This document shows, piece after piece, positions 42,337 through 53,237 of a stretch of DNA of 64,000 bases. The DNA is taken from positions 806,001 through 870,000 of the forward strand of contig JAHQRK010000014.1 in assembly GCA_019828595.1 (NCBI GenBank), read 5' to 3'. The notes beneath the pieces are model-generated. The model had not been told where the DNA came from. It did no database searches and was given only the letters and a program-made list of their open reading frames with translations. The stretch's first letter is position 1. Each line of letters opens with the position of its first letter. Made by a program: the position numbers and the translations under genes. The stretch is from Aphanomyces cochlioides (lineage: Eukaryota > Oomycota > Saprolegniomycetes > Saprolegniales > Verrucalvaceae).

Positions 42337-42346
42337 GGTTGCACAT
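42337..42346. repeat. MULE target-site duplication, right copy
   Basis: GGTTGCACAT, repeated at 38137-38146. Confidence 0.88.
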
Positions 42347-43036
42347 AGTGGCTGTGCTATGCATTGTGCACGCAGAAGCATTCAGCTGCACCTGGGTGCA
42401 TTAGACATACAGACCCTGACGTTGGAAAAGATGCAGCTCCCGCTTTTTCGAATTTGCACAGTCACTGTTGATCGCTCGGAATCCCTGTGCGAGCATCTCG
42501 GTAGCTCCCAGACATCTCTGACCTATGACAAGTTGCCCATGATACACAAACGTCTCTCCCTCGAGTAATCAACACATCCCACGGGTAAGCACTCGACGAA
42601 ACGCGTGACTGCTGGAAGAAAACTTGAACATGCTGGTGTGTTGCAACGCTTGAGATATGGACTTGGACACAACTGTCAAACTTCTAACAAAAAGCAAGAG
42701 GCATGCACAGAGCGCAGAAACTTCCGCCGACAGTGGACGACTGCACCGTTGGACATTGTCCTACTGGGAAGACGGACAAATGATTTGCTACCTGTGCGGC
42801 GACAGTGTACCTCTCAAGCGGGAGGTGATTTGATCAGAGACGAGCACAGTTGGTGACTCGGCCATTGCTCTGGAGAGTTTTGGGATGTACAGCTTGACAA
42901 GAATATGCACCAGACTATGTGCGAGGAGCTAGCTAGTGGGAGTTGTATGTGCCATAGCCCAAATAATTTCTCTGAGGCGTGCTTGTCAGTGACAAGCACG
43001 CCTTGCTTATTTGAAAGCAACTGTTATACAGTTGTT
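42347..43036. other. Spacer with a perfect 14-bp palindrome; no gene
   Basis: AGGCGTGCTTGTCA (42975-42988) and TGACAAGCACGCCT (42990-43003) form a hairpin with a 1-nt spacer. The rest shows no supportable coding. Confidence 0.5.
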
Positions 43037-44747
43037 GCCCAACGGTGTCACGCTAAAACTAGCGTGTAACGAAATTCTAGCGTGCACGCTAGAATTTCCA
43101 CTAGATTTGGCGTGGTGAATAGCGTCTGGCGTGGTCGATGCCATATGAGACCCCAGCAGACCAAATGATGCTTAAGGGGTTTTGTTGAAGTTGGAGTTAG
43201 CTATACAGGGCGATAGAGCATTATCTTAGCTACATTTTGACGGTTTAATATCCCCAGAACTCGTCATGGTTATTGAGATATGGTTATCGGCGCGACGGCT
43301 TTACCGCGGCTTTCACTTTTTCAATTTTTTTATTTCACCATTGGATAATACTCGACACGAGCTACCGGTTTCTGGCGTCCAATTGGCTTAAAACGTACTG
43401 GAAGATGCTCAAACAGCAAAAATAAAATATTAACCAGAATAATCCATGTTCAACACAACATAAGACTCGGAGGCTTTGCTGCAGTCTTCGTTGTAAATAT
43501 GCCTAAGGGTACACATTAGATTGCGGCAAACAAAATGATGTTTATACCTCATTTGCCTTGCTGTTTGGGCATGCAAAGCAAATACTTCGGCGTCTTTCGC
43601 ATCAGACATAGTGTTCTTGTCTACTGTACAAGCATTGCAGACGTTTGCTTGGGGCGATCGCACAAGAATTGACTTGAATTCGCGCTGAACGATGCGCCAA
43701 AAGGAACGCTCCGATGGCAGACGAATTGTGTTCCAACCGGCAGCAACGAACTGTTCGTATTCGTTCAATATTGATTGCCAAGTCATATACGAAGGCAGGA
43801 AAGTGTAGAGTTTTGAGGCGACTTGTTTTAAGACAGCACCGTCCAAAGTGGTTTTTGTTCGCACTCTGACTGGCACGACTTCGTCGACTTGTTTTGCAAA
43901 AGCCTCAAACCATTCGACGACCTTCTGGACATTGAACACATAGGCATTTTTGTTTTTCTGGTTGCCGTGTTCCTTTGCTGCCGCAGGACCCTTCGCAATG
44001 CGCTGGCGACAGCGGTCAATTGTCGGGCTTGACACTCCAAAACACTCAGCAAACGTCGCTCAGCACACATCTCCAACAAGGGGATTCGATAAGTAAAGCG
44101 AACTCTTGTTTTCTTGCCTGGGATGGCTTCCTTGGGTTCTGTCTTTGATTTCCACAGCAGTGAGAGGCATGTCGCCATACAGGTTTGCTTTTCGCGCTTA
44201 GACATTAATGCCGTTGAAGCGAGAAAGTTAGAGATCTCCTTCTCTTTGCCAACTTTGCAATTTTTGTCGCAACACTCCGTCGCGTAAGGATCACAAGAGT
44301 TCGAGGGGTTCTCTGCAATGGCATGGTCTGAACCGTCACTGTCGTCGCTCATGCTATCGTTGGCTTCAAAGTCATTCCAGTATTCGCTCTCGTCGGAGCC
44401 TTCAGCGCACCACGCAGACTCGGACCCAACGCCATCGGAACTTTCAGCATGGTCACTCATTTTATTTTATTGTCCGTAATATAATGAATGCTTTATTTTA
44501 TTACAATTTCTTCCCATATCTCAAATGAAGTGGAGGTGGCTGAAAGAGTGGTACTTCAGATTCAAAGCTGATTATCTCAAAAGTCGAAAAATGGCTTAAG
44601 CATCACTTTGTCTGCCGGGGTCTCATATAGTCCCGAAACGTAGAGGATATGACTGTTGGACTTGCTCAGGCAATCACGCCAAATTTTGAGTGAGTAACGC
44701 ACGCTAGATTGGATTTAGCGTGATGGAATAGCGTTGTCGCGTTGGGC
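43037..44747 (-). mobile_element. DNA transposon of undetermined family, internally deleted
   Basis: GCCCAACG (43037-43044) and CGTTGGGC (44740-44747) are inverted ends of related flanks; both subterminal regions carry repeated TAGCGTG/CACGCTA words and a shared inverted inner block (GCCATATGAGACCCC against GGGGTCTCATATAG, about 43139 and 44614). Exact ends are uncertain by up to about 15 bp and I could not fix a target duplication. The single coding region is on the minus strand. Confidence 0.65.
43430..44460 (-). pseudogene. N-terminal part of a putative transposase, frameshifted and 3'-truncated
   Basis: ATG 44460 starts an acidic Ser/Asp/Glu-rich N-terminus. A basic region (SKREKQTCMATCLSLLWKSK) follows. 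Near 44060 the frame changes, continuing as an HTH-like AECFGVSSPTIDRCRQRIAK, then a domain with WQSILNEYEQFVAAGW, a C-x2-C zinc-like site NVCNACTV and a terminal SYVVLNMDYSG, immediately followed by stop. MDYS at this place resembles the first catalytic Asp of cut-and-paste transposases; everything after it is missing. The family is not recognised with certainty. Confidence 0.6.
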
Positions 44748-45211
44748 ATGCTCTAACAAACACAAATGATCATGGAGTCAACACGTTCTAGTCCCAGTAG
44801 AGACACTAGTGTTAGTTCAGCCCAACTTGCAAGTGCTTGGCTCATGAAGAGACTGCTGCTATGGTTGCAGATAAAGAGTCGAAAAGTGAATTTTTCAAGC
44901 GATCGAGATGAAGGTCGAAAATTTGATATCTATTAGTTGTTCAGTCGGGAAACGGCCAAGGGTGATAGATGCGTTCTCTCGTGAGATCAATTCAGTACTT
45001 GTCGTATTGATTATCGTTGAAACGCATCGACATTGCATTGTTCCTTGAAGTCCATCTGTCCCCAATGACGTGCAAAACAGAGTTCATTTCCATACTAACG
45101 CTCATATCCATCCATCCACCAACCGATGAGGCGATACACATTTTTTCGGTAAATTTTGTCACGTGTTGCCAGATCGCAAAGACAACTTCATCTGCAGCGT
45201 CATTTTTTAAA
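44748..45211. other. Upstream region of the dioxygenase-like gene 1
   Basis: No coding support. The ORF open from 45017 is an in-frame upstream extension of the 45212 gene without signal-like features. Confidence 0.4.
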
Positions 45212-47104
45212 ATGGTCAGCACTGCCTCAAACACCAGCACGTTGCCAACGCATGAAAACAACCGAGCCACCTCGCGGTCGTACTCGCACAAGACCTTGAT
45301 CGCGATGGGTGTGGTCATTGCGACAACTTACTCCGTGGCGGCTGGCGGCTCAGCGTTCCCCTCGGCTCACACGACTCGTTCATTGAGAGAGTTGACGGAC
45401 TTGCCATCGCTTGCTCGAATTGCATGGAATGAAGCCAACAAATTGTCTGCCATCAAGTGGCTCACGGGGGAGTTGGCCACCGGCACATCGTATCTCGCGA
45501 TCAAACAAAAGGCGCTATTCGAAGTGGCGATTCAAGACACCATCGCTATCACCGTCGCTGATGATGAAGCCAACTTTGACAAGAACTCCCGAACCTACTC
45601 TGGCGCCCACAACAACATTAAAGACTGTCCTTTCATGGGAGCCAGAGGCCAACCATTCACCCGCAACACCTTCGCTGTCCAAAATCCCAACTTGACGTAT
45701 CCTCTCCCTCATGATGTCGCCAACGTCCTCTTCAACCGCACCAAGTTCCAACCCGCCACCATCATCAACATGTGGGTTCCTGCGTGGATTCAGTTTGTAG
45801 TGCATGACTTGCTCGACCATTCGCAAGACTATAACGCCCCACAACTTCGCATCGGCAGCCAGACTTTGTACAAGACCCAGTCAGTTCCTGGCTCCCCCAA
45901 TGTCTATGCGAATCGTCTGGATCACTTCTTGGATGGCTCTTCTGTCTATGGCTCTGTCAAACTCAATGGAACCTTGCTTCGCCTCCCCGATGGGTCTCTC
46001 AGTTTGCCAGACGATTACTTGCCTTTGGATGGCAACATGGAAGCTCTTGGTGTTCCAAAGAACATTTGGTTTGGTCTCTCCATGATCACATACGTCATGG
46101 CAAAGGAACACAACGCGGTGGTCAAGATGTTTCACTCCAAGTACCCAAAGTGGACGGGAGATCAATGTTTCGAGAAGGCGCGTCTGGTCGTTTCGGCCTT
46201 GATTGCCAAGATCCAAGGTCTCGAGTGGACCGAGGCGATCATCCAAAACAAGATTGGCCAATATGCGCAAGACCACATGTTCTACGGTCTCCTTGGCAAA
46301 GCGTCGCGCAAGCTCTTTGGAACGCAAAAATGGCTTGGAAACTTTGTTTGTGGCATTTGGGGTGGCAATTTGGAGTACCGTGGTGTCAAGTACGCGACCT
46401 CTGAAGAGTTTGTCTCGGTCTACCGCATGCACTCGTTGCTGCCTGATGACTTTACCGTTCGAAGCTTCAAGGACAACTCCGATCTGCTCAAGTTTGGATT
46501 GAAAGACGCCATTTTCGAAGGCAGTCACAAAATCAATACCAATGTGTCCCGCTTGGATATGGTCTACTCGATGGGAACATCGTACCCTGGTGCTCTGGTG
46601 CTCAACAATTTCCCCAACGCGTTGCGATCGTTCCAACCCACTGACTACAACCACACCATCGATTTGGCCGCCGTTGATATCATTCGCGATCGGGAACGTG
46701 CTGTGCCACGATACAATGCTTTCCGTCGCAGTCTTCTCCTTACTCCCATCAAGACATGGAGTGATCTGACATCGGACAAGGATGTGATTCAGAAGCTCCA
46801 ACAGGTGTACGGCAACGACGTCGAGCTGTTGGACTTGCTTGTGGGAACATCAGCGGAAGAAAAACTGCCTGGCTTTGTCTTTGGTGAAACCATCTACACG
46901 ATCTTCGTTGCTCAGACCCAACGTCGCATTGAGAGCGATCGTTTCTTCACTGAAGACTTCCGTCCTGAGGTGTACACGCGAGAAGGGTACAATTGGGTCG
47001 AATCGACGACCTTTGCGTCCATCTTATTGCGCCACTATCCATCGCTCAGTAAATATTTGGACGCGGACGACAATGCCTTCTTACCTTGGAAGGCAAAGAA
47101 TTAA
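45212..47104 (+). CDS. Alpha-dioxygenase-like haem peroxidase 1 (630 aa)
   Basis: I use ATG 45212: it gives a short basic N-terminus followed by one hydrophobic segment (LIAMGVVIATTYSVAAGG), a signal-anchor or signal peptide. The body fits the animal haem peroxidase / fatty-acid alpha-dioxygenase fold: SRTYSGAHNNIKDCPFMGARG, WVPAWIQFVVHDLLDHSQD with the distal His, a DGSSVYGS block, and EEFVSVYRMHSLLPDDF with the proximal His. Plant alpha-dioxygenases add O2 to fatty acids to make oxylipins; that role here is inference. About 1.49 kb is identical to gene 2 on the other strand, while the N-terminal ~100 codons and the last ~30 differ. Confidence 0.88.
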   Translation: MVSTASNTSTLPTHENNRATSRSYSHKTLIAMGVVIATTYSVAAGGSAFPSAHTTRSLRELTDLPSLARIAWNEANKLSAIKWLTGELATGTSYLAIKQKALFEVAIQDTIAITVADDEANFDKNSRTYSGAHNNIKDCPFMGARGQPFTRNTFAVQNPNLTYPLPHDVANVLFNRTKFQPATIINMWVPAWIQFVVHDLLDHSQDYNAPQLRIGSQTLYKTQSVPGSPNVYANRLDHFLDGSSVYGSVKLNGTLLRLPDGSLSLPDDYLPLDGNMEALGVPKNIWFGLSMITYVMAKEHNAVVKMFHSKYPKWTGDQCFEKARLVVSALIAKIQGLEWTEAIIQNKIGQYAQDHMFYGLLGKASRKLFGTQKWLGNFVCGIWGGNLEYRGVKYATSEEFVSVYRMHSLLPDDFTVRSFKDNSDLLKFGLKDAIFEGSHKINTNVSRLDMVYSMGTSYPGALVLNNFPNALRSFQPTDYNHTIDLAAVDIIRDRERAVPRYNAFRRSLLLTPIKTWSDLTSDKDVIQKLQQVYGNDVELLDLLVGTSAEEKLPGFVFGETIYTIFVAQTQRRIESDRFFTEDFRPEVYTREGYNWVESTTFASILLRHYPSLSKYLDADDNAFLPWKAKN

Positions 47105-47245
47105 TTGTGAACGATGAATGCTTGTTGGTTTTACACGTTAGAAGTAATGGCAACCTCCAACGTCCATCTAGTTGGCCAGAGAGAGCGTCATGAGTGAACA
47201 AAAGAGAAATTTAATGATAAGAGACTGAAATATAAATTGCTAGCA

Positions 47246-49123
47246 CTAATTCTTTGCTTTCCATGGTAAGAAGGCGTTGTCATCTTCGTCCAAATACTTC
47301 TTCAGCGATGGGTAGTGACGCAACAGAATGGACGCAAAGATCGTCGATTCGACCCAATTGTACCCTTCTCGCGTGTACACCTCAGGACGGAAGTCTTCAG
47401 TGAAGAAACGATCGCTCTCAATGCGACGTTGGGTCTGAGCAACGAAGATCGTGTAGATGGTTTCACCAAAGACAAAGCCAGGCAGTTTTTCTTCCGCTGA
47501 TGTTCCCACAAGCAAGTCCAACAGCTCGACGTCGTTGCCGTACACCTGTTGGAGCTTCTGAATCACATCCTTGTCCGATGTCAGATCACTCCATGTCTTG
47601 ATGGGAGTAAGGAGAAGACTGCGACGGAAAGCATTGTATCGTGGCACAGCACGTTCCCGATCGCGAATGATATCAACGGCGGCCAAATCGATGGTGTGGT
47701 TGTAGTCAGTGGGTTGGAACGATCGCAACGCGTTGGGGAAATTGTTGAGCACCAGAGCACCAGGGTACGATGTTCCCATCGAGTAGACCATATCCAAGCG
47801 GGACACATTGGTATTGATTTTGTGACTGCCTTCGAAAATGGCGTCTTTCAATCCAAACTTGAGCAGATCGGAGTTGTCCTTGAAGCTTCGAACGGTAAAG
47901 TCATCAGGCAGCAACGAGTGCATGCGGTAGACCGAGACAAACTCTTCAGAGGTCGCGTACTTGACACCACGGTACTCCAAATTGCCACCCCAAATGCCAC
48001 AAACAAAGTTTCCAAGCCATTTTTGCGTTCCAAAGAGCTTGCGCGACGCTTTGCCAAGGAGACCGTAGAACATGTGGTCTTGCGCATATTGGCCAATCTT
48101 GTTTTGGATGATCGCCTCGGTCCACTCGAGACCTTGGATCTTGGCAATCAAGGCCGAAACGACCAGACGCGCCTTCTCGAAACATTGATCTCCCGTCCAC
48201 TTTGGGTACTTGGAGTGAAACATCTTGACCACCGCGTTGTGTTCCTTTGCCATGACGTATGTGATCATGGAGAGACCAAACCAAATGTTCTTTGGAACAC
48301 CAAGAGCTTCCATGTTGCCATCCAAAGGCAAGTAATCGTCTGGCAAACTGAGAGACCCATCGGGGAGGCGAAGCAAGGTTCCATTGAGTTTGACAGAGCC
48401 ATAGACAGAAGAGCCATCCAAGAAGTGATCCAGACGATTCGCATAGACATTGGGGGAGCCAGGAACTGACTGGGTCTTGTACAAAGTCTGGCTGCCGATG
48501 CGAAGTTGTGGGGCGTTATAGTCTTGCGAATGGTCGAGCAAGTCATGCACTACAAACTGAATCCACGCAGGAACCCACATGTTGATGATGGTGGCGGGTT
48601 GGAACTTGGTGCGGTTGAAGAGGACGTTGGCGACATCATGAGGGAGAGGATACGTCAAGTTGGGATTTTGGACAGCGAAGGTGTTGCGGGTGAATGGTTG
48701 GCCTCTGGCTCCCATGAAAGGACAGTCTTTAATGTTGTTGTGGGCGCCAGAGTAGGTTCGGGAGTTCTTGTCAAAGTTGGCTTCATCATCAGCGACGGTG
48801 ATAGCGATGGTGTCTTGAATCGCCACTTCGAAAAGAGCAACTTGCTTGATGGAGAGGTACAAGACACCCGCAGTGAAGTTACCACTAAGCCAGACTTCGG
48901 CGGACGTCTTGGCAACTTCGAGCCACGCGGCGAGTGCTATTGAGATCGAGGCTTTCACTTGAGCAAAGGTGCTTTTACGCAATGTTGGCGGCGTGAATGC
49001 AACCACTCCGACAGTTGCAATAGCTGCGATACAGACCGTGATCAAACCAAGGCGCTTCCACGAACGCGAGGCCCGCGCTGGTCTTGGAGCTTCAGCGGCC
49101 TTGTCGTTTGACGTGGTCGACAT
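47246..49123 (-). CDS. Alpha-dioxygenase-like haem peroxidase 2 (625 aa)
   Basis: ATG 49121-49123. A basic N-terminus (ARASRSWKRLG) is followed by a hydrophobic anchor (LITVCIAAIATVGVVAF). Same catalytic blocks as gene 1 (IQFVVHDLLDHS; VYRMHSLLPDD). From codon Phe-Glu-Val (48832) to 47341 the DNA equals 45518-47009; outside this the two differ in both silent and coding sites. Convergent neighbour of gene 1, 141 bp between the stops. The different N-terminal anchors may send the same enzyme to different membranes. Confidence 0.88.
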   Translation of the reverse strand: MSTTSNDKAAEAPRPARASRSWKRLGLITVCIAAIATVGVVAFTPPTLRKSTFAQVKASISIALAAWLEVAKTSAEVWLSGNFTAGVLYLSIKQVALFEVAIQDTIAITVADDEANFDKNSRTYSGAHNNIKDCPFMGARGQPFTRNTFAVQNPNLTYPLPHDVANVLFNRTKFQPATIINMWVPAWIQFVVHDLLDHSQDYNAPQLRIGSQTLYKTQSVPGSPNVYANRLDHFLDGSSVYGSVKLNGTLLRLPDGSLSLPDDYLPLDGNMEALGVPKNIWFGLSMITYVMAKEHNAVVKMFHSKYPKWTGDQCFEKARLVVSALIAKIQGLEWTEAIIQNKIGQYAQDHMFYGLLGKASRKLFGTQKWLGNFVCGIWGGNLEYRGVKYATSEEFVSVYRMHSLLPDDFTVRSFKDNSDLLKFGLKDAIFEGSHKINTNVSRLDMVYSMGTSYPGALVLNNFPNALRSFQPTDYNHTIDLAAVDIIRDRERAVPRYNAFRRSLLLTPIKTWSDLTSDKDVIQKLQQVYGNDVELLDLLVGTSAEEKLPGFVFGETIYTIFVAQTQRRIESDRFFTEDFRPEVYTREGYNWVESTIFASILLRHYPSLKKYLDEDDNAFLPWKAKN

Positions 49124-50069
49124 GACGACCAGTAGAGGAAATCAGGAATGAGTCACATGAGGTGGGACGACCAGATGCAGTAATTTCTGCATGAAACCAC
49201 TGTCTCACCGAAGCTCCAAAATGTTGTCTTGCCGATATTCTCGCCCAGAACTCGTCGCAGTGGCAACAAGGATGATCCAGGTTGACCTCGGGATAGCCAA
49301 GGTATTTTAGCGTCGAGAGTGTGCTCGTACCCTTCGATCGATAAGAGAATCGAGCTGACGTCGCGGGAATGTTGTCGAACTTAGGTTGGGAGTACGGTCT
49401 GTAATTGTGAACTTTGAAATACCTGGCTACGTGACACCGACATCCTTCTTATTGTCCTTTGCGTTGAGTGAAGACAAAAGCATGCCACGATTGCAACATC
49501 TCAAATCAACGTACACATCAAATTGGTGACATGCCACCGTTACCACGCCTTTTCAAGTACTATACTGCGCCATCAAAGTCGTCAAAGTTATCTCCACGTC
49601 GACGAGACTTAGAGCTCGACGTGCGACGACTGATGTCCGGCAGTGTGCGTTGGTGTGCAGAACAAATTGGAGTTATCGTCCGCTGCAAGGCGTTGCTTCA
49701 GCAAATCCTATTTCCTTTGATGTTCATTAGCATGTACAGTAAACTTTAAGGCACAAACGGCACCAGGGACCGCATCTAGAGAGAAGTTGAGCCCTTTATG
49801 AAGAATTTGTCAATGGGGCTCAAACGATCGCCCTCAGGCGAAGGAGTTTGTCGCCACCAAGGGCAGGACTTGCGGCAATTTACAAAACAGGCAAAATGGT
49901 GAACAACTTGGTGCAAGCGTACATACGGTGATGGGCTGAACGGAGTTGGACGGTCAGAGTAGGAGGGGTGTCACTTTTGCCGACCAGAGAATCTATAATA
50001 TCACATTTTTAAATGTGATACATGTACTGTATATTCTCTATTTACACTCCATGGCGTAGTAACTTAGTA
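49124..50069. other. Intergenic, no supported gene
   Basis: Upstream of dioxygenase gene 2; only small ORFs without features. Confidence 0.4.
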
Positions 50070-51683
50070 CAGATGTCCTTCAAAATAGTGATATCAATTT
50101 TTACAATTTCGGATATAAATTTTTACAGTATCCATTTTCGGCGGGTTTCTGTCGATTTCGCCAGGGGTTGGCATTTCAAAAGTGTGAAATAATACTACTC
50201 CCCGATTGGAAGCAACCCTAACCCTACACATACAAAAATCAAGTACAATCCTTGCGACTGGAACTCCCCTTAATACTAAACACAAGTATAAACATCAGAT
50301 ATTACATTCATGAAACGTATCTATCAATTCATGCAATTCCTCACCTAAGATTTGCGTATGTTTCCAGCAGTTTGAGATTGTCCTGTCCGTCACATGCTCC
50401 CAAGCAGCAGTCGCCCATTCCATTGCAGTCACCACGTCGACGTGGTGAATCTTTTCTATCGCCTTCTTCATTTCGTCGTTCGCCAGTTCGTGCTCACGTC
50501 GTAAGAGCTCGTCAAATTTATCGACAACATATTTTGTCTTCACCTGCATAATCTTGGACTTGAATGAGTGGATTACGCCGGCATCTTGGGGTTGCAGGTG
50601 AGTTGTCGTATTCGGGGGAAGCATTTCAACGCAAACATTCGACAAAGCTTCGTCGGATCTATGCGATGACACATTGTCCAAAAGCAGAAGCACGTGTCTT
50701 CCTTGTCTCTTCATTTCATCATTCAATGACGTAATCCAAGCAGCGAAAACGTTTCCCGTCATCCATCCCTTTTTTGATGACGTGTAACATGACGAGACGT
50801 CCACACTTGTATCTCTTGAGAAACACCTCGGACGTTGAGCTTGCCCAATGAAGAGAAGCGGCGGTCTTGCTTTTCCGGTAGCATCGCTCGTTATAGCCAC
50901 GGTTATTCGCTTCTTCACATCTTTACGCCCACGTATGCTTTTTCTTGAAATCGTCGTTTTGGGAGTAGAGCAATAGAAATAGGCAGTTTCGTCCATGTTC
51001 AATATGGTCTGCTTGGAGTAGTTTGCTGTCACTTCTTGCAAACGTCGTCGACCAGTTTCAACAGCAGCATCATTTGCAGATGCGGCCTCACCATGAAGAT
51101 GCCGCATCTTCAAATCATGTCGCTGTTGGAATCGGTAGAGACAGCCCTTCGAAAACTGAGCGCTTGAGAGACGGCTCTCTTGATGTGCGCTTGGACTCAG
51201 GCCCGCCAATATACGCGTCCGAATTTGGTCAGCCTTGTACCGCAGCATTTCGCCAGTGACTACTGGAACTTCGTACGTTTCAGCTTTTGATATCCACGTC
51301 ATCAGTTCTGCTTCGACTTCGGGGTAGAAACCCTTATGGCATGACCGACGACTTGGTGCAAGTTCCTTCGGCAGCTCATTCTTGAGAATCGTCACTACAG
51401 TGGATTGGGCTGGTGGGCATGGCAGTCCGAAGTTCTTCATAGCCCAGCGAGCCAGACTACGCTGAGTCATATGGCCATTGGCTCTGTAATAGAGCAACAT
51501 GGCTTCTTTTTGCTCCTTGCTCAGGCGTAGACGTCGTGACTTCTCTTGAACCTGCATGGTGTGATGGGTGATTGATAACCATCACCTCAAAACTCTATAA
51601 ACAAATATCTATAATTGGCCATAAATATATTATCTTTCAGAAATATTAAGTTTTGGTGTTATCACTATTTTGAAGGACGACTG
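50070..51683 (-). mobile_element. Pogo-type DNA transposon 1 (1.61 kb), TA target
   Basis: Ends CAGATGTCCTTCAAAATAGT (left) and, on the other strand, CAGTCGTCCTTCAAAATAGT (right), extending to GTGATA; flanked by TA at 50068-50069 and 51684-51685. It encodes one intact transposase. Confidence 0.88.
50295..51557 (-). CDS. Pogo/Tigger-type transposase (420 aa), intact
   Basis: N-terminal helix-turn-helix (LSKEQKEAMLLYYRANGHMT, then RSLARWAMKNFG), a CENP-B-like second DNA-binding region, and the DDE_1 core with ILNMDETAYFY (first Asp), HVLLLLDNVSSH (second Asp) and LQPQDAGVIHSFK (third Asp). Length is normal for the family and the frame is unbroken, so with its matching ends this may be a functional copy. 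Confidence 0.9.
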   Translation of the reverse strand: MQVQEKSRRLRLSKEQKEAMLLYYRANGHMTQRSLARWAMKNFGLPCPPAQSTVVTILKNELPKELAPSRRSCHKGFYPEVEAELMTWISKAETYEVPVVTGEMLRYKADQIRTRILAGLSPSAHQESRLSSAQFSKGCLYRFQQRHDLKMRHLHGEAASANDAAVETGRRRLQEVTANYSKQTILNMDETAYFYCSTPKTTISRKSIRGRKDVKKRITVAITSDATGKARPPLLFIGQAQRPRCFSRDTSVDVSSCYTSSKKGWMTGNVFAAWITSLNDEMKRQGRHVLLLLDNVSSHRSDEALSNVCVEMLPPNTTTHLQPQDAGVIHSFKSKIMQVKTKYVVDKFDELLRREHELANDEMKKAIEKIHHVDVVTAMEWATAAWEHVTDRTISNCWKHTQILGEELHELIDTFHECNI

Positions 51684-51685
51684 TA

Positions 51686-53237
51686 CGCCATGTCGACTGT
51701 GGCGTTTTATTAGATAACCTTTATAAATACATACTAACAGTATTGAGGCAAATATAAACTATGAGAGAAATAAAGTCTCTTGAGCAGTTCAAAGCCAGCC
51801 ATTGTCCAGAAGCCAGTCTATCAATCAAGTGAATGGTGAAGTCATTCACAACCAAGAAGAAGCTTGAAGCCGTTGATTATGCTAAGCTGCACGGCAAAAG
51901 TGCAGCTGCAAGACGATTCGGTGCCACTCGATCGTCTATTCGTGGATGGATGAACCAAGAACCTCAACTACGGGACTTGATGGTAACAAACCCAAGCGCC
52001 AAGCGACTTTCAGGCGGTGGCCGTCCATTGACAAGCGAGGAACATGATTCAATCACCTTTGAGAGGATATTATTCAACCGAATCGAAGGCTATCGAGTCA
52101 CGCGATCCATGATCATTAACTGGGCAACCGACTTGGCTGAAGAATTGGACATCAATCTTGGTTGCTCGACGGGATGGCTTACGCGTTTCTTTTCACGGCA
52201 CGATCTTGTGCTGCGACAAGGAACCAGTAAGCCGATCCTATCGGATGACCAAGTTATCGAACGTGGGCTGAACTTTATCCAGCAAGCTCGTTTGCTTATC
52301 TCAACGTATGATATTCCAATGTCATGCATCTACAACTTGGACGAAACAGCGATCTTTTTCGATCACTCCAAGCAAAAGACGGTTGAGCTACGTGGTGCTT
52401 TGGATGTACCAATTAAATCTTTTGGATTGGAAAAGACTCGAATCACTGCCCTCATGGCGGCAAGTGCTGATGGCGTCAAGCGCAAGCCTTGTCTCTTGTT
52501 GCGATCGCGAGACGACGAAACGAGTATACGTCAGGAGAACGGCATGGTTCTCTTGACCACGAAAAATTCCTGGATGAACTCAAACGCATTCATTGCGTAT
52601 ATCAAGTATGAATTTGCTTTTCATCCGCGGCCATTACTTTTGATTTTTGACAGCGCTAGAAGCCACATCAGCCAAATGGTGAAATCTTTTTGCATGCTAA
52701 CAATATTTTGACGCTAGTGATACCTGGTGGAATGACTGGCTTTTTACAGCCAGCAGATTTTAGCTGGTTTAAGTCTGTCAAGTCAGCCCTTGCTTGTGAA
52801 ATTGATGCGTGGAAGCGTCATAGTTCTTTTGAATACACGTCTGGAAATCGTGTCAAAGCACCTCCAATTGAGGTCTATGGTGAATGGATAAAAGCAGCCT
52901 GGAACCAAGTTGACAAGACAATTGTGGAGAAGAGCTTTGTTCGATGTGTTGTTGGAAACAACGACGAGCTTTCACTTGCTCGACACGACAAACACGGCGA
53001 TAAATTCAGTCGCCGACTGCAGCAAATCTACTCCGATGAAGAGACAAAGGAGTCAAGTGAAGATGACCATGCCGTCGACAACATTGTTGAAAACTTTGAC
53101 GACTTGCTTGTCATTGATGAGTATGTTGAATGAATAAAGCATACGTGTCTTCACTTTTCACGTATAAATTTATATTATGTTGAATAGAAGAGTTAAGAGG
53201 TATAAAATTAAAGAGTACAGTGGTATTGAGTGTGGCG
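51686..53237 (+). mobile_element. Pogo-type DNA transposon 2, probable bounds
   Basis: CGCCATGTCGACTG at 51686 and, reversed, CGCCACACTCAATA ending at 53237 are possible short ends, with TA on both sides (51684-51685, 53238-53239). The match is short, so the bounds are tentative; the coding content is clear. Confidence 0.5.
51833..53133 (+). pseudogene. Pogo-type transposase 2, one-base deletion
   Basis: ATG 51833. Psq-like HTH (TKKKLEAVDYAKLHGKSAA), CENP-B-like region, then DDE core YNLDETAIFF, LLIFDSARSH and, after the break, LQPADFSWFKSVK. At the T-run 52687-52691 one T is missing: the frame of 51833 ends at 52711 while the rest continues at 52690-53133. A single-base difference in a homopolymer could be recent decay or a sequence error. 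Confidence 0.85.

Noticed and set aside
45881..46801. Antisense 306-codon frame in both dioxygenase genes
   Set aside because: Mirror of a coding region. Its identity in both copies only reflects the converted tract.
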